Below are positions 17,780 through 37,410 of a stretch of 64,000 nt of DNA, piece by piece. The translations under genes and the position numbers were made by a program. The DNA comes from Streptomyces virginiae (lineage in GTDB: Bacteria; Actinomycetota; Actinomycetes; Streptomycetales; Streptomycetaceae). Under the pieces are notes generated by a model that had not been told where the DNA came from, ran no database searches, and saw nothing but the letters and a program-made list of their open reading frames with translations. Position 1 is the first letter of the stretch. Every line of letters begins with the position of its first letter. The stretch spans positions 310,001 through 374,000 of the forward strand of contig NZ_JOAK01000016.1 in the NCBI RefSeq assembly GCF_000720455.1, read 5' to 3'.

Positions 17780-18727
17780 TCAGGGGCGCGCGGTCAGGTA
17801 TCCGCCCATGGTGGTGAAGTACTCGGCCGCGGGCAGCTCGCGGCCGTCTTCGGTGCGCACCCGGGTGAGGGCGAGCCCGTGGTTGCGGCCGGTGCGGGCG
17901 TCGGCGCCCGCGACGATCACCACGCCGTCGCCCTCGCGGTAGAAGACGCGGCCGGGCGTGCCGCCGTACCGGCCCTGGGACACGAACGCGGCCAGGACCT
18001 CGATCCGGCGGCCCCGGTGGAAGGTGAAGGCACTGGGGTACGGCTCGGACTGGGCACGGACGAGGCGGTCCAGTTCCTCGGCGGACCAGGTCCAGTCGAT
18101 GCGGCTGTCCTCGACGGAGCGCTTGTGGAAGAAGCTCGCCTGCGAGCGGTCCTGGCGGACGAACTCCCGCTGCCCGGCGGCTATGAGGTCGAGGGCGCCG
18201 ACGGTGACCGGTGCGATGAGGTCGACGGTGCGGTGGAAGAGGTCGGTGGCGGTGTCCTTCGGCCCCACCGGCACCGCCTCCTGCCGCACGATGTCGCCGG
18301 CGTCGAGCTCGTCGTTCATCATGTGCGCGGTGACGCCCACTTCGCTCTCGCCGTTGATCAGCGCCCAGATCAGTGGGGAGAAGCCCGCGTACTTCGGCAG
18401 CAGCGAGTCGTGCACGTTCAGCGTGCCGTGGCGCGGGAGGTCGAAGACGCGCGGGGGGAGCCAGGTCCGCCAGTTGTTGGCGACGATGATGTCCGGGTCC
18501 GCCTCCTTCAGGCGCGCGAACAGCTCGTCGTCGTCGGGGCGGTTGCGCAGCAGTACCGGGACCCCGTGCTCCTCGGCGAGGTCGGCGACGGAGTCGCTCC
18601 AGATCTTCTCGTAGACGTGCTCGCTCTTGGGGTGCGTCACGACCAGCACCACGTCGTGCTCGGAGTCCAGGAGGGCTTGCAGGGTGCGGTGCCCCCAGGT
18701 CTGGTAACCGAACATGACGACCCGCAT
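17780..18727 (-). CDS. cchA: Coelichelin ornithine formyltransferase CchA
   Basis: A 315-residue Fmt-type formyltransferase that transfers a formyl group from 10-formyl-THF to N5-hydroxyornithine, giving one of the coelichelin building blocks. The formyltransferase core carries NVHDSLLPKYAGFSPL and the SLLPxYxG motif with the catalytic Asn/His/Asp set (NNW, NVHDS, DAGDI). The C-terminal part has the Fmt-C-like fold. ATG 18727 with GAGGAGG upstream is clear; longer frames run into the iron box. It is divergent from cchB, and a 19-bp iron box sits 39 bases upstream, so expression is expected in iron starvation. Confidence 0.93.
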   Translation of the reverse strand: MRVVMFGYQTWGHRTLQALLDSEHDVVLVVTHPKSEHVYEKIWSDSVADLAEEHGVPVLLRNRPDDDELFARLKEADPDIIVANNWRTWLPPRVFDLPRHGTLNVHDSLLPKYAGFSPLIWALINGESEVGVTAHMMNDELDAGDIVRQEAVPVGPKDTATDLFHRTVDLIAPVTVGALDLIAAGQREFVRQDRSQASFFHKRSVEDSRIDWTWSAEELDRLVRAQSEPYPSAFTFHRGRRIEVLAAFVSQGRYGGTPGRVFYREGDGVVIVAGADARTGRNHGLALTRVRTEDGRELPAAEYFTTMGGYLTARP

Positions 18728-18765
18728 GGGGTTCCTCCTCAGCGCAGGGGGTTGGTCATGTCGAG

Positions 18766-18784
18766 TAAAGCAAGGCTTGCCTAA
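18766..18784. promoter_or_regulatory. Iron box upstream of cchA
   Basis: TAAAGCAAGGCTTGCCTAA is a 19-bp dyad centred on G, matching the DmdR1/IdeR consensus with arms TAAAGCAAG and TTAGGCAAG. It covers the expected promoter of cchA. Confidence 0.85.
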
Positions 18785-18871
18785 GCGTGCAATGGGCCCA
18801 ATTTCCAAGGGAGTTGAAGATCACCCGCACGGGTGACCGTCCGTTTTGTCTATCGACAGTGCCGCCGTGAT

Positions 18872-18890
18872 GAGCTTAGCCTTGCCTAAG
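18872..18890. promoter_or_regulatory. Iron box upstream of cchB
   Basis: GAGCTTAGCCTTGCCTAAG contains the dyad CTTAG...CTAAG of a DmdR1/IdeR iron box. It lies 111 bases before the cchB start and would govern the rightward cchB-E unit. Confidence 0.8.
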
Positions 18891-19001
18891 TCTCATGGTT
18901 GCGGCTCCGTCGGCGTGCCCGAATTTCCGCGCCCGGCGGATGCTCGACCGACGGCCGCCCGTCCCCACGGCCGGCGGCCGCCCTCGCACGATGGGAGTGA
19001 C

Positions 19002-20360
19002 ATGGCACAGGTTCGTCCTGGCGAAGTCCCGTTGGTCCACGACCTCATTGGAATCGGCTTCGGGCCCTCCAACGTGGCCATGGCCATCGCGGTCAGCGAG
19101 CACAACTTACGCGTCAGCGGACGGGAAACGATCAGCGCCTACTTCTTCGAGCAGCAGCCCCGCTTCGGCTGGCACCGCGGGATGCTCATCGACGACGCGA
19201 CCATGCAGGTGAGCTTCCTCAAGGACCTGGTGACGCTCCGGAACCCGGCGAGCGAGTTCAGCTTCCTGTGCTACCTCAAGAGCAAGGGGCGGCTGGTCGA
19301 CTTCATCAACCACAAGAACCTCTTCCCGCTGCGCGTCGAATTCCACGACTACTTCGAGTGGGCCGCCGACAAGGTCGACGACACGGTGTCCTACGGCCAC
19401 GAGGTCGTCGGGATCACACCCGTCGCCCGTGACGGAGCGGTGGAGTACCTGGACGTCACGGTCCGCTCCGGGGAGGGGCTCGCGCTCCACCGGGCCCGCA
19501 ACGTGGTCATAGGCACGGGACTGCGTCCCTCCATGCCGGACGGGGTGGAGCGCACCGGCCGCGTCTGGCACAACTCCGACCTCCTGACGAAGGTCGACGG
19601 CCTGGACGGCGCCGCCCCGTCCCGGTTCATCGTCGTCGGCGCCGGGCAGAGCGCCGCCGAGAACGTCGCCTACCTGCACCGCCGCTTCCCCGGGGCCGAG
19701 GTCTGCGCCGTCTTCTCCCGCTACGGCTACAGCCCCGCCGACGACAGCGGCTTCGCCAACCGGATCTTCGACCCGGAGGCCGTGGGCGAGTTCTTCGCCG
19801 CGCCCGAGGACGTCAAGCGCCGGCTCATGGACTACCACGGCAACACCAACTACTCCGTCGTCGACATCGACCTGATCGACGACCTGTACCGGCAGATGTA
19901 CCAGGAGAAGGTCCTCGGCACCGAGCGCCTGCGCTTCCTCAACGTGTCCCGGCTGACGGAGGTCAGGGAGACCCCGGCGGGCGTCCACGCCACCGTGCGG
20001 TCCCTGGTCACCGGTGAGGAGACCTCCCTGGAGGCGGACGTCGTGGTCTTCGCGACCGGCTACCGCCCCGCCGACCCGCTCGGCCTCCTCGGCGAGGTCG
20101 CCGGGCGGTGCCTGCGCGACGACTCGGGCCGCGTCCGGGTCGAGCGCGACTACCGCATCGCCACCGATCCCGCACTGCGCTGCGGCATCTACGTACAGGG
20201 CGGTACGGAGCACACGCACGGCATCACCTCGTCCCTGCTGTCCAACACCGCCGTCAGGGTCGGCGAGATCCTGGACTCCCTGCTCGGCCGGGGCCTGAAG
20301 TCCGGCTCCGACGAGGCGCGCACGCTCGCCGGCGGCGCCGGTGGCACGGCCGCCCGCTGA
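19002..20360 (+). CDS. cchB: L-ornithine N5-monooxygenase CchB
   Basis: A 452-residue flavin N-hydroxylase (SidA/PvdA/IucD family). It oxidises the side-chain amine of L-ornithine with FAD, NADPH and O2, making the hydroxamate precursor. Visible motifs are GIGFGPSN (FAD site, near residue 18), GAGQSAAEN (NADPH site, near 215) and VVFATGYRP (C-terminal FATGY, near 350). The ATG at 19002 has GGGAG 4-8 bases upstream; earlier in-frame ATGs lie in the iron-box leader. It is first in a unit with the importer genes cchC-E. Confidence 0.95.
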   Translation: MAQVRPGEVPLVHDLIGIGFGPSNVAMAIAVSEHNLRVSGRETISAYFFEQQPRFGWHRGMLIDDATMQVSFLKDLVTLRNPASEFSFLCYLKSKGRLVDFINHKNLFPLRVEFHDYFEWAADKVDDTVSYGHEVVGITPVARDGAVEYLDVTVRSGEGLALHRARNVVIGTGLRPSMPDGVERTGRVWHNSDLLTKVDGLDGAAPSRFIVVGAGQSAAENVAYLHRRFPGAEVCAVFSRYGYSPADDSGFANRIFDPEAVGEFFAAPEDVKRRLMDYHGNTNYSVVDIDLIDDLYRQMYQEKVLGTERLRFLNVSRLTEVRETPAGVHATVRSLVTGEETSLEADVVVFATGYRPADPLGLLGEVAGRCLRDDSGRVRVERDYRIATDPALRCGIYVQGGTEHTHGITSSLLSNTAVRVGEILDSLLGRGLKSGSDEARTLAGGAGGTAAR

Positions 20361-20407
20361 CCGGCGGTCCGGCTCCGCTGACCCCAGTCCACCGGTGGAT
20401 CGAAGGG

Positions 20408-21481
20408 ATGACGTACGGCGACATGGGCGCGATTGCAGTTGAACGTCCCGTGCCCACGGGCACGACACGGGTGCGAAGGCGGCGAGTCGTCGGTTCGCTC
20501 ACCCTGCTGTTGATCCTCCTGACCGTGATGGCGGTGTCGTTGGGCGTCGGTGCGCGGGGCCTGAGTCCGTCCGAAGTCTGGTACGGCCTGTCGGCCGGAC
20601 CCGGCGCCGACCACCGGCTCACCGAGATCCGGCTCATCGTGCAGACCGTACGGATCCCCCGCACGGTGCTGGCCACCGTGGCCGGGGTGGCCCTGGGGGT
20701 CGGCGGGGCGCTGATCCAGGGCTACACGCGCAACCCGATCGCCGACACGGGCCTGCTGGGGGTGAACGCGGGCGCCTCGTTCGCCGTGGTCTCGGTGATC
20801 GCCGTCTTCGGCTTCGCGAACCCGTTCCAGTACGTCTGGTTCGCCTTCGCCGGGGCGGCGGTCGCGGGCGTCGTCGTGTTCGGGCTGGCGAGCATCGGCC
20901 GGGGCGCCGGCAACCCGTTGACGCTCGCACTGGCCGGGCAGGGGGTCACCGTGTTCCTCGCCGCCATGACCACGGCGGTCGCGCTGTCCGACAAGGCGTC
21001 GCTGAACGCCCTGCGCTTCTGGAACGCGGGCTCGGTGGCCGGCGTCGGATTCGACGTCATCTGGCCGGTGACCGCCTTCGTAGCGGTCGGCCTGCTGCTG
21101 GCGCTGACCACGCTGCCCGCCGTCAACCTGCTCAACCTGGGCGACGACGTGGCCCGCGGCCTGGGCGTGAACATCGCGCTGAACCGGACCGTCGGGATCA
21201 TCGCCATCACCCTGCTGGCCGGGGCAGCGACGGCGGCGTGCGGCTCCATCGCGTTCCTCGGACTCATGGTGGCGCACGTGGCCCGCTACCTCACCGGGCC
21301 GGACTACCGCTGGCTGGTGCCGTACGCGGGTCTCCTCGGCGCCATCGTCCTGCTGGTCTGCGACATCGCGGGGCGGCTGCTGGTACGGCCGGGCGAGCTG
21401 GACGCCGGTGTCGTCGTGGCCCTCCTCGGCGCCCCCTTCTTCGCGGTGCTGGTGTGGCGCGGAAAGTTCAAGAGCGCATGA
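20408..21481 (+). CDS. cchC: Siderophore ABC importer permease CchC
   Basis: A 357-residue FecCD-family permease with about ten membrane segments. Family marks are VRIPRTVLATVAGVALGVGGALIQGYTRNPIADTG-like in the first third, given here only as the elements IPRT and RNPIADTG, plus LGDDVARGLGVN and the ATPase-contact loop GSIAFLGLMVAHVAR. It forms the transmembrane dimer with CchD. The start is uncertain: ATG 20408 overlaps its own purine stretch, while ATG 20423 is also possible. It overlaps cchD by 4 bases. Confidence 0.92.
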   Translation: MTYGDMGAIAVERPVPTGTTRVRRRRVVGSLTLLLILLTVMAVSLGVGARGLSPSEVWYGLSAGPGADHRLTEIRLIVQTVRIPRTVLATVAGVALGVGGALIQGYTRNPIADTGLLGVNAGASFAVVSVIAVFGFANPFQYVWFAFAGAAVAGVVVFGLASIGRGAGNPLTLALAGQGVTVFLAAMTTAVALSDKASLNALRFWNAGSVAGVGFDVIWPVTAFVAVGLLLALTTLPAVNLLNLGDDVARGLGVNIALNRTVGIIAITLLAGAATAACGSIAFLGLMVAHVARYLTGPDYRWLVPYAGLLGAIVLLVCDIAGRLLVRPGELDAGVVVALLGAPFFAVLVWRGKFKSA

Positions 21482-22554
21482 GCGGGACCGATGTGAGCGC
21501 GCCCCGGGTGAAGCCGCCGGTGGCCCCCGGCGTGCGGATCGGCCGGATCTCCTTCGTCTGGCGGCCATGGCTCGTCTGCACCACGCTGCTGCTCGCGGCG
21601 GCGACGTTCCTCGTCTTCTGCCTGTCCATCGGCGTGGGGGACTTCCCCATCGGCCTGCCCCAGGTGATCGCCACCATCCTGGGCCGGGGCGAGCAGGTCG
21701 ACGAGTTCGTGATCATGGATCTGCGGATGCCGCGGGCCCTGGCCGGATGCGTCGTGGGCATCGCCCTGGGCATGTCCGGGGCGATCACCCAGTCCATCGC
21801 GCGCAACCCGCTGGCCAGCCCGGACATCCTCGGCATCACCTGGGGCGCCGGCGTGGTCGCCGTGTTCCTGGTGACGGTGTCGGGCGGGACCGCCACGGCG
21901 GTCGTCAACTCGGTGGGTCTGTCCGGGGCCGCCCTTGCGGGTGGTCTCGGCACGGGGCTCCTCGTCTACGTCCTGGCGTGGCGGCGCGGGATCGACGGCT
22001 TCCGGCTGATCCTCATCGGGCTCTCGGTGAGCGCGGTGATGGAGGCGATCACGACCTGGCTGCTGGTGACGGCCGACATCAGGGACGTGGCCCGGGCGCA
22101 GGCCTGGCTGATCGGCTCGCTGGACAACCGCTCGTGGGACGACGTACGGGTGGCGCTCTGGTGCACGCTCGCCCTGACGGCCGTCGTGGCGGGCGTCGCG
22201 TTCCAGTTCAAGCCGTTGCACCTCGGCGACGACGTGGCCGCGGGCCTGGGCGTCCGCTACACGGCGGTGCGCGCCGTCCTGCTGCTGTGCGCGGTGCTGC
22301 TGGCCGGGGTCGCGGTGAGCGCGGCCGGGCCGGTCTCCTTCGTCGCGCTGGTCGCACCGCAGGTCGCGATGCGCCTGACGAGGTGCCCGACACCGCCGAT
22401 GGTCGCCTCGGGGGTCACTGGGGCCCTGCTGCTGACCGGCGCGGACCTGGTCGCGCGCACGACGCTGCCGATGACCCTGCCGGTCGGCGTGGTCACCGCC
22501 GCGATCGGCGGTCCCTTCCTCGTCTACCTGCTGGTGCGGGCCAATCTCCGTTGA
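21478..22554 (+). CDS. cchD: Siderophore ABC importer permease CchD
   Basis: A 358-residue FecCD-family permease, partner of CchC, in the inner face of siderophore uptake. It shows DLRMPRALAGCVVG, IARNPLASPDILGI, LGDDVAAGLGVR and the ATPase-contact segment GPVSFVALVAPQVA. About nine or ten helices are evident. ATG 21478 overlaps the cchC stop (ATGA), so the pair is translationally coupled and made in equal amounts. It leads to cchE after 41 bases. Confidence 0.93.
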   Translation: MSGTDVSAPRVKPPVAPGVRIGRISFVWRPWLVCTTLLLAAATFLVFCLSIGVGDFPIGLPQVIATILGRGEQVDEFVIMDLRMPRALAGCVVGIALGMSGAITQSIARNPLASPDILGITWGAGVVAVFLVTVSGGTATAVVNSVGLSGAALAGGLGTGLLVYVLAWRRGIDGFRLILIGLSVSAVMEAITTWLLVTADIRDVARAQAWLIGSLDNRSWDDVRVALWCTLALTAVVAGVAFQFKPLHLGDDVAAGLGVRYTAVRAVLLLCAVLLAGVAVSAAGPVSFVALVAPQVAMRLTRCPTPPMVASGVTGALLLTGADLVARTTLPMTLPVGVVTAAIGGPFLVYLLVRANLR

Positions 22555-22595
22555 TCGAAAAACATGTCCGGGCAGGCTGGGAACGAGGGGGAACC

Positions 22596-23471
22596 GTGGC
22601 CGTTGAGCACGTCACCGGGATCGCGTCCGGGGGCGGTGAGACCGCGCGGCTCGCCGCCAGAGGGGTCACCGTCGGGTACGGGGGGCGGGTCGTCATCGAC
22701 GATCTGGACGTGGCGATCCCGCCCCGGGTGATCACGACGATCATCGGCTCCAACGGCTGCGGGAAGTCGACCCTGCTGCGGACCCTGTCGCGGCTGCTCA
22801 AGCCGACCCGGGGCAGCGTCGTCCTGGACGGCGACGACATCGCCCGGCTCAGGACCCGGGACGTGGCCAGGAAGCTCGGTCTGTTGCCGCAGGCCCCGGT
22901 GGCCCCGGAGGGGCTCACCGTGGCCGACCTGGTCGCCCGGGGGCGGCATCCGCACCAGAGCTGGCTGCGGCAGTGGTCCTCGGACGACGCCGCCGTCGTG
23001 GAGCGCGCGCTGGCCATGACCGGCGTCTCGGACCTCGCCGACCGCCCGGTCGACGCGCTGTCCGGGGGCCAGCGCCAGCGCGTGTGGATCTCCATGACGC
23101 TGGCTCAGGGCACCGACCTGCTGCTGCTCGACGAGCCGACCACGTACCTGGACCTGGCGCACGCCATCGACGTGCTCGATCTCGTCGACGACCTGCACGA
23201 GTCGGGGTGCACGGTCGTCCTGGTCCTGCACGACCTGAACCTGGCCACCCGATACAGCGACAACCTCGTCGTGATGAAGGCGGGATCGATCCTGGCGCAG
23301 GGGCACCCGCGCGAGGTCATCACCGCCGAGTTGCTGCACGAGGCGTTCGGACTGCGTGCCAAGGTGATCGACGACCCGGTGGGGGACAGGCCCCTCATCG
23401 TGCCGATCGGCCGCGCCCACGTACGGCCTGATCGGATGGACAAAGATACGGTTCAAGTAAGGCTAGGCTAG
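22596..23471 (+). CDS. cchE: Siderophore importer ATPase CchE
   Basis: A 291-residue FepC-type ATPase that drives ferri-siderophore uptake through CchC and CchD. Walker A is GSNGCGKST, the Q-loop follows in LGLLPQAP, the signature is LSGGQRQR, Walker B is LLLLDEPTTYLD and the H-loop is VLVLHDLN. GTG 22596 is chosen because GAGGGGG stands just upstream and the ABC domain begins within 15 codons; longer in-frame extensions read through cchD. Its stop codon lies inside the iron box that serves cchF. Confidence 0.95.
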   Translation: MAVEHVTGIASGGGETARLAARGVTVGYGGRVVIDDLDVAIPPRVITTIIGSNGCGKSTLLRTLSRLLKPTRGSVVLDGDDIARLRTRDVARKLGLLPQAPVAPEGLTVADLVARGRHPHQSWLRQWSSDDAAVVERALAMTGVSDLADRPVDALSGGQRQRVWISMTLAQGTDLLLLDEPTTYLDLAHAIDVLDLVDDLHESGCTVVLVLHDLNLATRYSDNLVVMKAGSILAQGHPREVITAELLHEAFGLRAKVIDDPVGDRPLIVPIGRAHVRPDRMDKDTVQVRLG

Positions 23472-23476
23472 CCTCA
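23458..23476. promoter_or_regulatory. Iron box upstream of cchF, overlapping the cchE stop
   Basis: TAAGGCTAGGCTAGCCTCA is a near-perfect 19-bp dyad (arms TAAGGCTAG and TGAGGCTAG). Its first 14 bases encode the last residues and TAG stop of CchE. It should drive an iron-controlled promoter for cchF-I. Confidence 0.85.
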
Positions 23477-23547
23477 GTTGAGCGCGCTACTGTGTGCCTG
23501 CCCTCGGCCGGGGGCGCAATGGACAGCACGAAAGCAAGGGATTGCGG

Positions 23548-24606
23548 ATGCTTCTCCATCGAAGGTCAGTTACGAACCCCTGGGCGCGGCCGACGGCGAC
23601 GGTGGCCGCCGCGGCGCTCGGGATCGGGCTCCTGGCCGGATGCGGTTCCGATCCGGCGGACCCGGCCGACAAGAAGGGCAGTGACGCTCCGGCCGCCGCG
23701 GCGGGCACCTTCCCGGTCACCGTGGAGCACGCCTTCGGATCCACGAAGGTCGCCAAGGCTCCCCAGCGGGTCGTCTCCGTCGGCTACACCGACGACCAGG
23801 CCGTCCTCGCGCTCGGCATCAAGCCGGTGGGCATGGTCGACCAGTACCCGAACCTGCCGGGCACGAGCCCCGACATCAACACCCAGTGGCCCTGGACGAA
23901 GGACAAGTGGGGCGACACCCGCCCCGAGGTCGTCATGAACAACGGCGACGCCGGCCCGAACTACGAGAAGATCGCCGCCCTGCGGCCCGACCTGATCGTC
24001 GCGGTCTACTCCGAGATCGACCAGGCCGCCTACGACAAACTCTCCAAGATCGCCCCGACGGTGGGCCGGACCAAGGCCGAGAAAGAGCCGTTCAGCGCCC
24101 CCTGGCAGGACAACGCGGTCCACATCGCCAAGGCCCTGGGCCAGGAGGCCAAGGGCACCGAACTGGTCAAGGGCATCCAGGACAAGCTCGACGCGGCCAA
24201 GAAGGCGCACCCCGACTTCGCGAACCGGACCGCCGTCGCACTGTCCTGGTACAAGGACTCGGTGGCCCCCTTCACCACCACCGACGTACGCGGCCGGCTG
24301 GTGACGGGCATCGGCTACAAGGGCCAGACCGAGATCGACAAGATCGCCGACGGGAAGTTCTACACCACGCTCTCCCCCGAGCGCATGGACCTCGTCGACG
24401 TCGACCGCATCTTCGTCATCGCCGACAAGGCGGACCAGGAAGCACTGAAGAAGTTCGAGCTGTTCACCAACCTGAACGCGGTCAAGAACGGGAAGGTCTC
24501 CTACCTCCTGGACAGCGAGGGCCCGGCCGTCGGCGCGGCCATGTCGCAGGGCACCCTGCTCTCCCTGCCGTACGCGATCGACGAACTCGTCAAGTCGGCC
24601 GGCTGA
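23548..24606 (+). CDS. cchF: Ferri-siderophore-binding lipoprotein CchF
   Basis: A 352-residue class III substrate-binding lipoprotein that captures ferric coelichelin outside the membrane and hands it to CchCDE. ATG 23548 opens a lipoprotein signal ending in LLAGC, Cys32. The FecB/BtuF pattern is visible: KVAKAPQRVVSVGYTDDQ, then two lobes linked by a long helix, with NNGDAGPNYEKIAALRPDLI. It is the first gene after the iron box and is followed by cchG two bases later. Confidence 0.93.
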   Translation: MLLHRRSVTNPWARPTATVAAAALGIGLLAGCGSDPADPADKKGSDAPAAAAGTFPVTVEHAFGSTKVAKAPQRVVSVGYTDDQAVLALGIKPVGMVDQYPNLPGTSPDINTQWPWTKDKWGDTRPEVVMNNGDAGPNYEKIAALRPDLIVAVYSEIDQAAYDKLSKIAPTVGRTKAEKEPFSAPWQDNAVHIAKALGQEAKGTELVKGIQDKLDAAKKAHPDFANRTAVALSWYKDSVAPFTTTDVRGRLVTGIGYKGQTEIDKIADGKFYTTLSPERMDLVDVDRIFVIADKADQEALKKFELFTNLNAVKNGKVSYLLDSEGPAVGAAMSQGTLLSLPYAIDELVKSAG

Positions 24607-24608
24607 GT

Positions 24609-26396
24609 GTGAGCGCCACGGACACGCTCGTCGCGCCGGTCACCCTGCGCACGACGACCGGACGCGAGGCCACCCGCTGGGTGGCCTCGCACTGCCGCGA
24701 GGTGCCCTGGCTGACGGCCGCCACCGTCCTCACGACGGTGGCCGGCGCGGCCCTCCAGGTGCTGCCGCTGCTCCTGCTCGGCCGGGTCGTCGACGCAGTG
24801 GTCGCGGGCGGACCGCGCTCGATCCTCGTCACCACGGGCGTGCTGATGGTGGCCGCCGCGCTCCTCGGCGCGGCGGCCACCGCCGGGTCCACCTACCTCG
24901 TCGGGCGGCTCGGCGCGGACCTCCTCGCCCGGCTGCGGGAGAGCGCCGTCCGGGCGGTGCTGGGCATGCCGAGCGCCCGGATCGAACAGGTCGGCCGGGG
25001 AGACGTGCTGTCCCGCGTCGGCGACGACGTCGCCGTGCTGTCCAGGGGCATCCGCACGGCCGTCCCCACCGTGTTCTCGGCGGGCGTCCTGGTCGTCATC
25101 GCCACCCTCGGCATGTTCGGCCTCGACTGGCGGCTCGGCCTCGCGGGCGCCGGCGCACTGCCCGCCTACGCCCTCGCCCTGCGCTGGTACCTGCCCCGCT
25201 CCGCCCCCCTCTACAAGCAGCAGCGCGCCGTCCAGGCGGACCGCGCACAGGCGCTGATCAGCGGACTGAACGGGATCGACACCGTCCGCGCCTACCGCCT
25301 GGAAGGGGCCGTACGCGAGAAGGTCACCACGGAGTCGTGGCGCGTCCGCGAACTCGGCATCGAGGTGTTCCGGCTCTTCGGCCGGTTCGTCGGCCGCGAG
25401 AACCGCGCCGAGTTCATCGGGCTGGTCCTCATCATCGTGGTGGGGTACGCCCTGCTGGAGGCCGACGCCGCCACCCTGGGCGAGGTCTCGGCGGCCCCGC
25501 TCCTCTTCCACCGGCTGTTCACCCCCCTGGGCTCCATCATGTTCACCTTCGACGAGGCTCAGAAGTCGGGCGCGAGCCTCACCCGGCTGGTCGGCGTCCT
25601 CGGTGAGGACGCGCAGGACCGGCTGGTCGGCGCCCCCGCCGTCGAGCCGGCGGCCGACGTGCCCCACCCGGTGACCGTGAAGGGCCTGACCTTCAGCTAC
25701 CCCGGCACCGAACAGCCGGTCCTCCAGGACGTCGACCTGTCGATCCCGGCCGGAGGCTCGCTCGCCCTGGTCGGGGCGACGGGCGCCGGCAAGTCGACCC
25801 TGGCGGCGCTGATCGCCGGCATCGGAACCCCACAGGCCGGATCGGTGCGCATCGGCCCGACCGACCTCGCCGGTCTGGACGAGGCCGGCGCGCGGGCCCT
25901 GGTGAGCATCCTGACGCAGGAGACGCACGTGTTCTCCGGCCCGCTCGCCGACGACCTGAGGCTGGCCGCACCGCGGGCGACCGACGCCGAACTGACCGAC
26001 GCCCTGCGTACGGTCGGCGCCGACGGCTGGGTGGACGCGCTGCCCGACGGTCTGAGGACCCCGGTCGGAGAGGGCGGCGAACGCCTGGACGTCACCAAGG
26101 TGGCCCAGATCGCCCTCGCCCGGCTGGTACTGGCCCGCTCGCCCGTGGTGGTGCTCGACGAGTCCACGGCCGAGGCGGGCAGCGAGGGCGCGGCCGAGCT
26201 GGAGCGGGCCGTGCTCGCCGCGTGCGCCGGCCGCACCACGCTGTTCGTCGCGCACCGGCTGACCCAGGCCATGGCGGCGGACCGGATCGCGGTACTCGAC
26301 GCGGGCCGGGTCGTGGAGCACGGAACACACGAGGAACTGGTGGCCCTGGGCGGCCGCTACGCGCAACTGTGGCGCGCCTGGCGCGAGGGAAGTTAG
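24609..26396 (+). CDS. cchG: ABC exporter half-transporter CchG
   Basis: A 595-residue fused transporter: six-helix type 1 exporter membrane domain (about 20-330), then an ABC domain (about 355-595). Walker A is intact (GATGAGKST) and Walker B has the catalytic Glu (VVVLDES), with H-loop FVAHR. The signature, however, is LDVTKVAQ where LSGGQRQR is expected. The partner CchI has the opposite defects, so the two likely form a heterodimer with one working ATP site. The GTG at 24609 is two bases after the cchF stop. The role is presumably export of coelichelin. Confidence 0.9.
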   Translation: MSATDTLVAPVTLRTTTGREATRWVASHCREVPWLTAATVLTTVAGAALQVLPLLLLGRVVDAVVAGGPRSILVTTGVLMVAAALLGAAATAGSTYLVGRLGADLLARLRESAVRAVLGMPSARIEQVGRGDVLSRVGDDVAVLSRGIRTAVPTVFSAGVLVVIATLGMFGLDWRLGLAGAGALPAYALALRWYLPRSAPLYKQQRAVQADRAQALISGLNGIDTVRAYRLEGAVREKVTTESWRVRELGIEVFRLFGRFVGRENRAEFIGLVLIIVVGYALLEADAATLGEVSAAPLLFHRLFTPLGSIMFTFDEAQKSGASLTRLVGVLGEDAQDRLVGAPAVEPAADVPHPVTVKGLTFSYPGTEQPVLQDVDLSIPAGGSLALVGATGAGKSTLAALIAGIGTPQAGSVRIGPTDLAGLDEAGARALVSILTQETHVFSGPLADDLRLAAPRATDAELTDALRTVGADGWVDALPDGLRTPVGEGGERLDVTKVAQIALARLVLARSPVVVLDESTAEAGSEGAAELERAVLAACAGRTTLFVAHRLTQAMAADRIAVLDAGRVVEHGTHEELVALGGRYAQLWRAWREGS

Positions 26397-26414
26397 GACA
26401 CGGCCTGGGTCTGG

Positions 26415-26433
26415 CCCACCCGGTCCGGGTGGG
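26415..26433 (+). terminator. Hairpin in the cchG-cchH gap
   Basis: CCCACCC and GGGTGGG form a perfect 7-bp stem around GGTCC, in the 73-base gap between cchG and the NRPS gene. With no T-tract, it may be a weak terminator or attenuator that lowers NRPS transcription relative to the transport genes, or a stabilising 5-prime structure. Confidence 0.4.
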
Positions 26434-26469
26434 GCGACCAGCGGACACTGAAGGGGCGTTGAGTCTTCG

Positions 26470-37393
<10,924 letters not shown>

Positions 37394-37410
<17 letters not shown>

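Noticed and set aside
18846..19001. An upstream start for CchB giving a 504-residue protein
   Set aside because: That frame crosses the iron box and leader; the ATG at 19002 has a good binding site and begins the family domain.
21408..22595. A longer CchE reading frame
   Set aside because: It overlaps cchD in another frame with Arg/Gly-rich shadow sequence; GTG 22596 begins the ABC domain.
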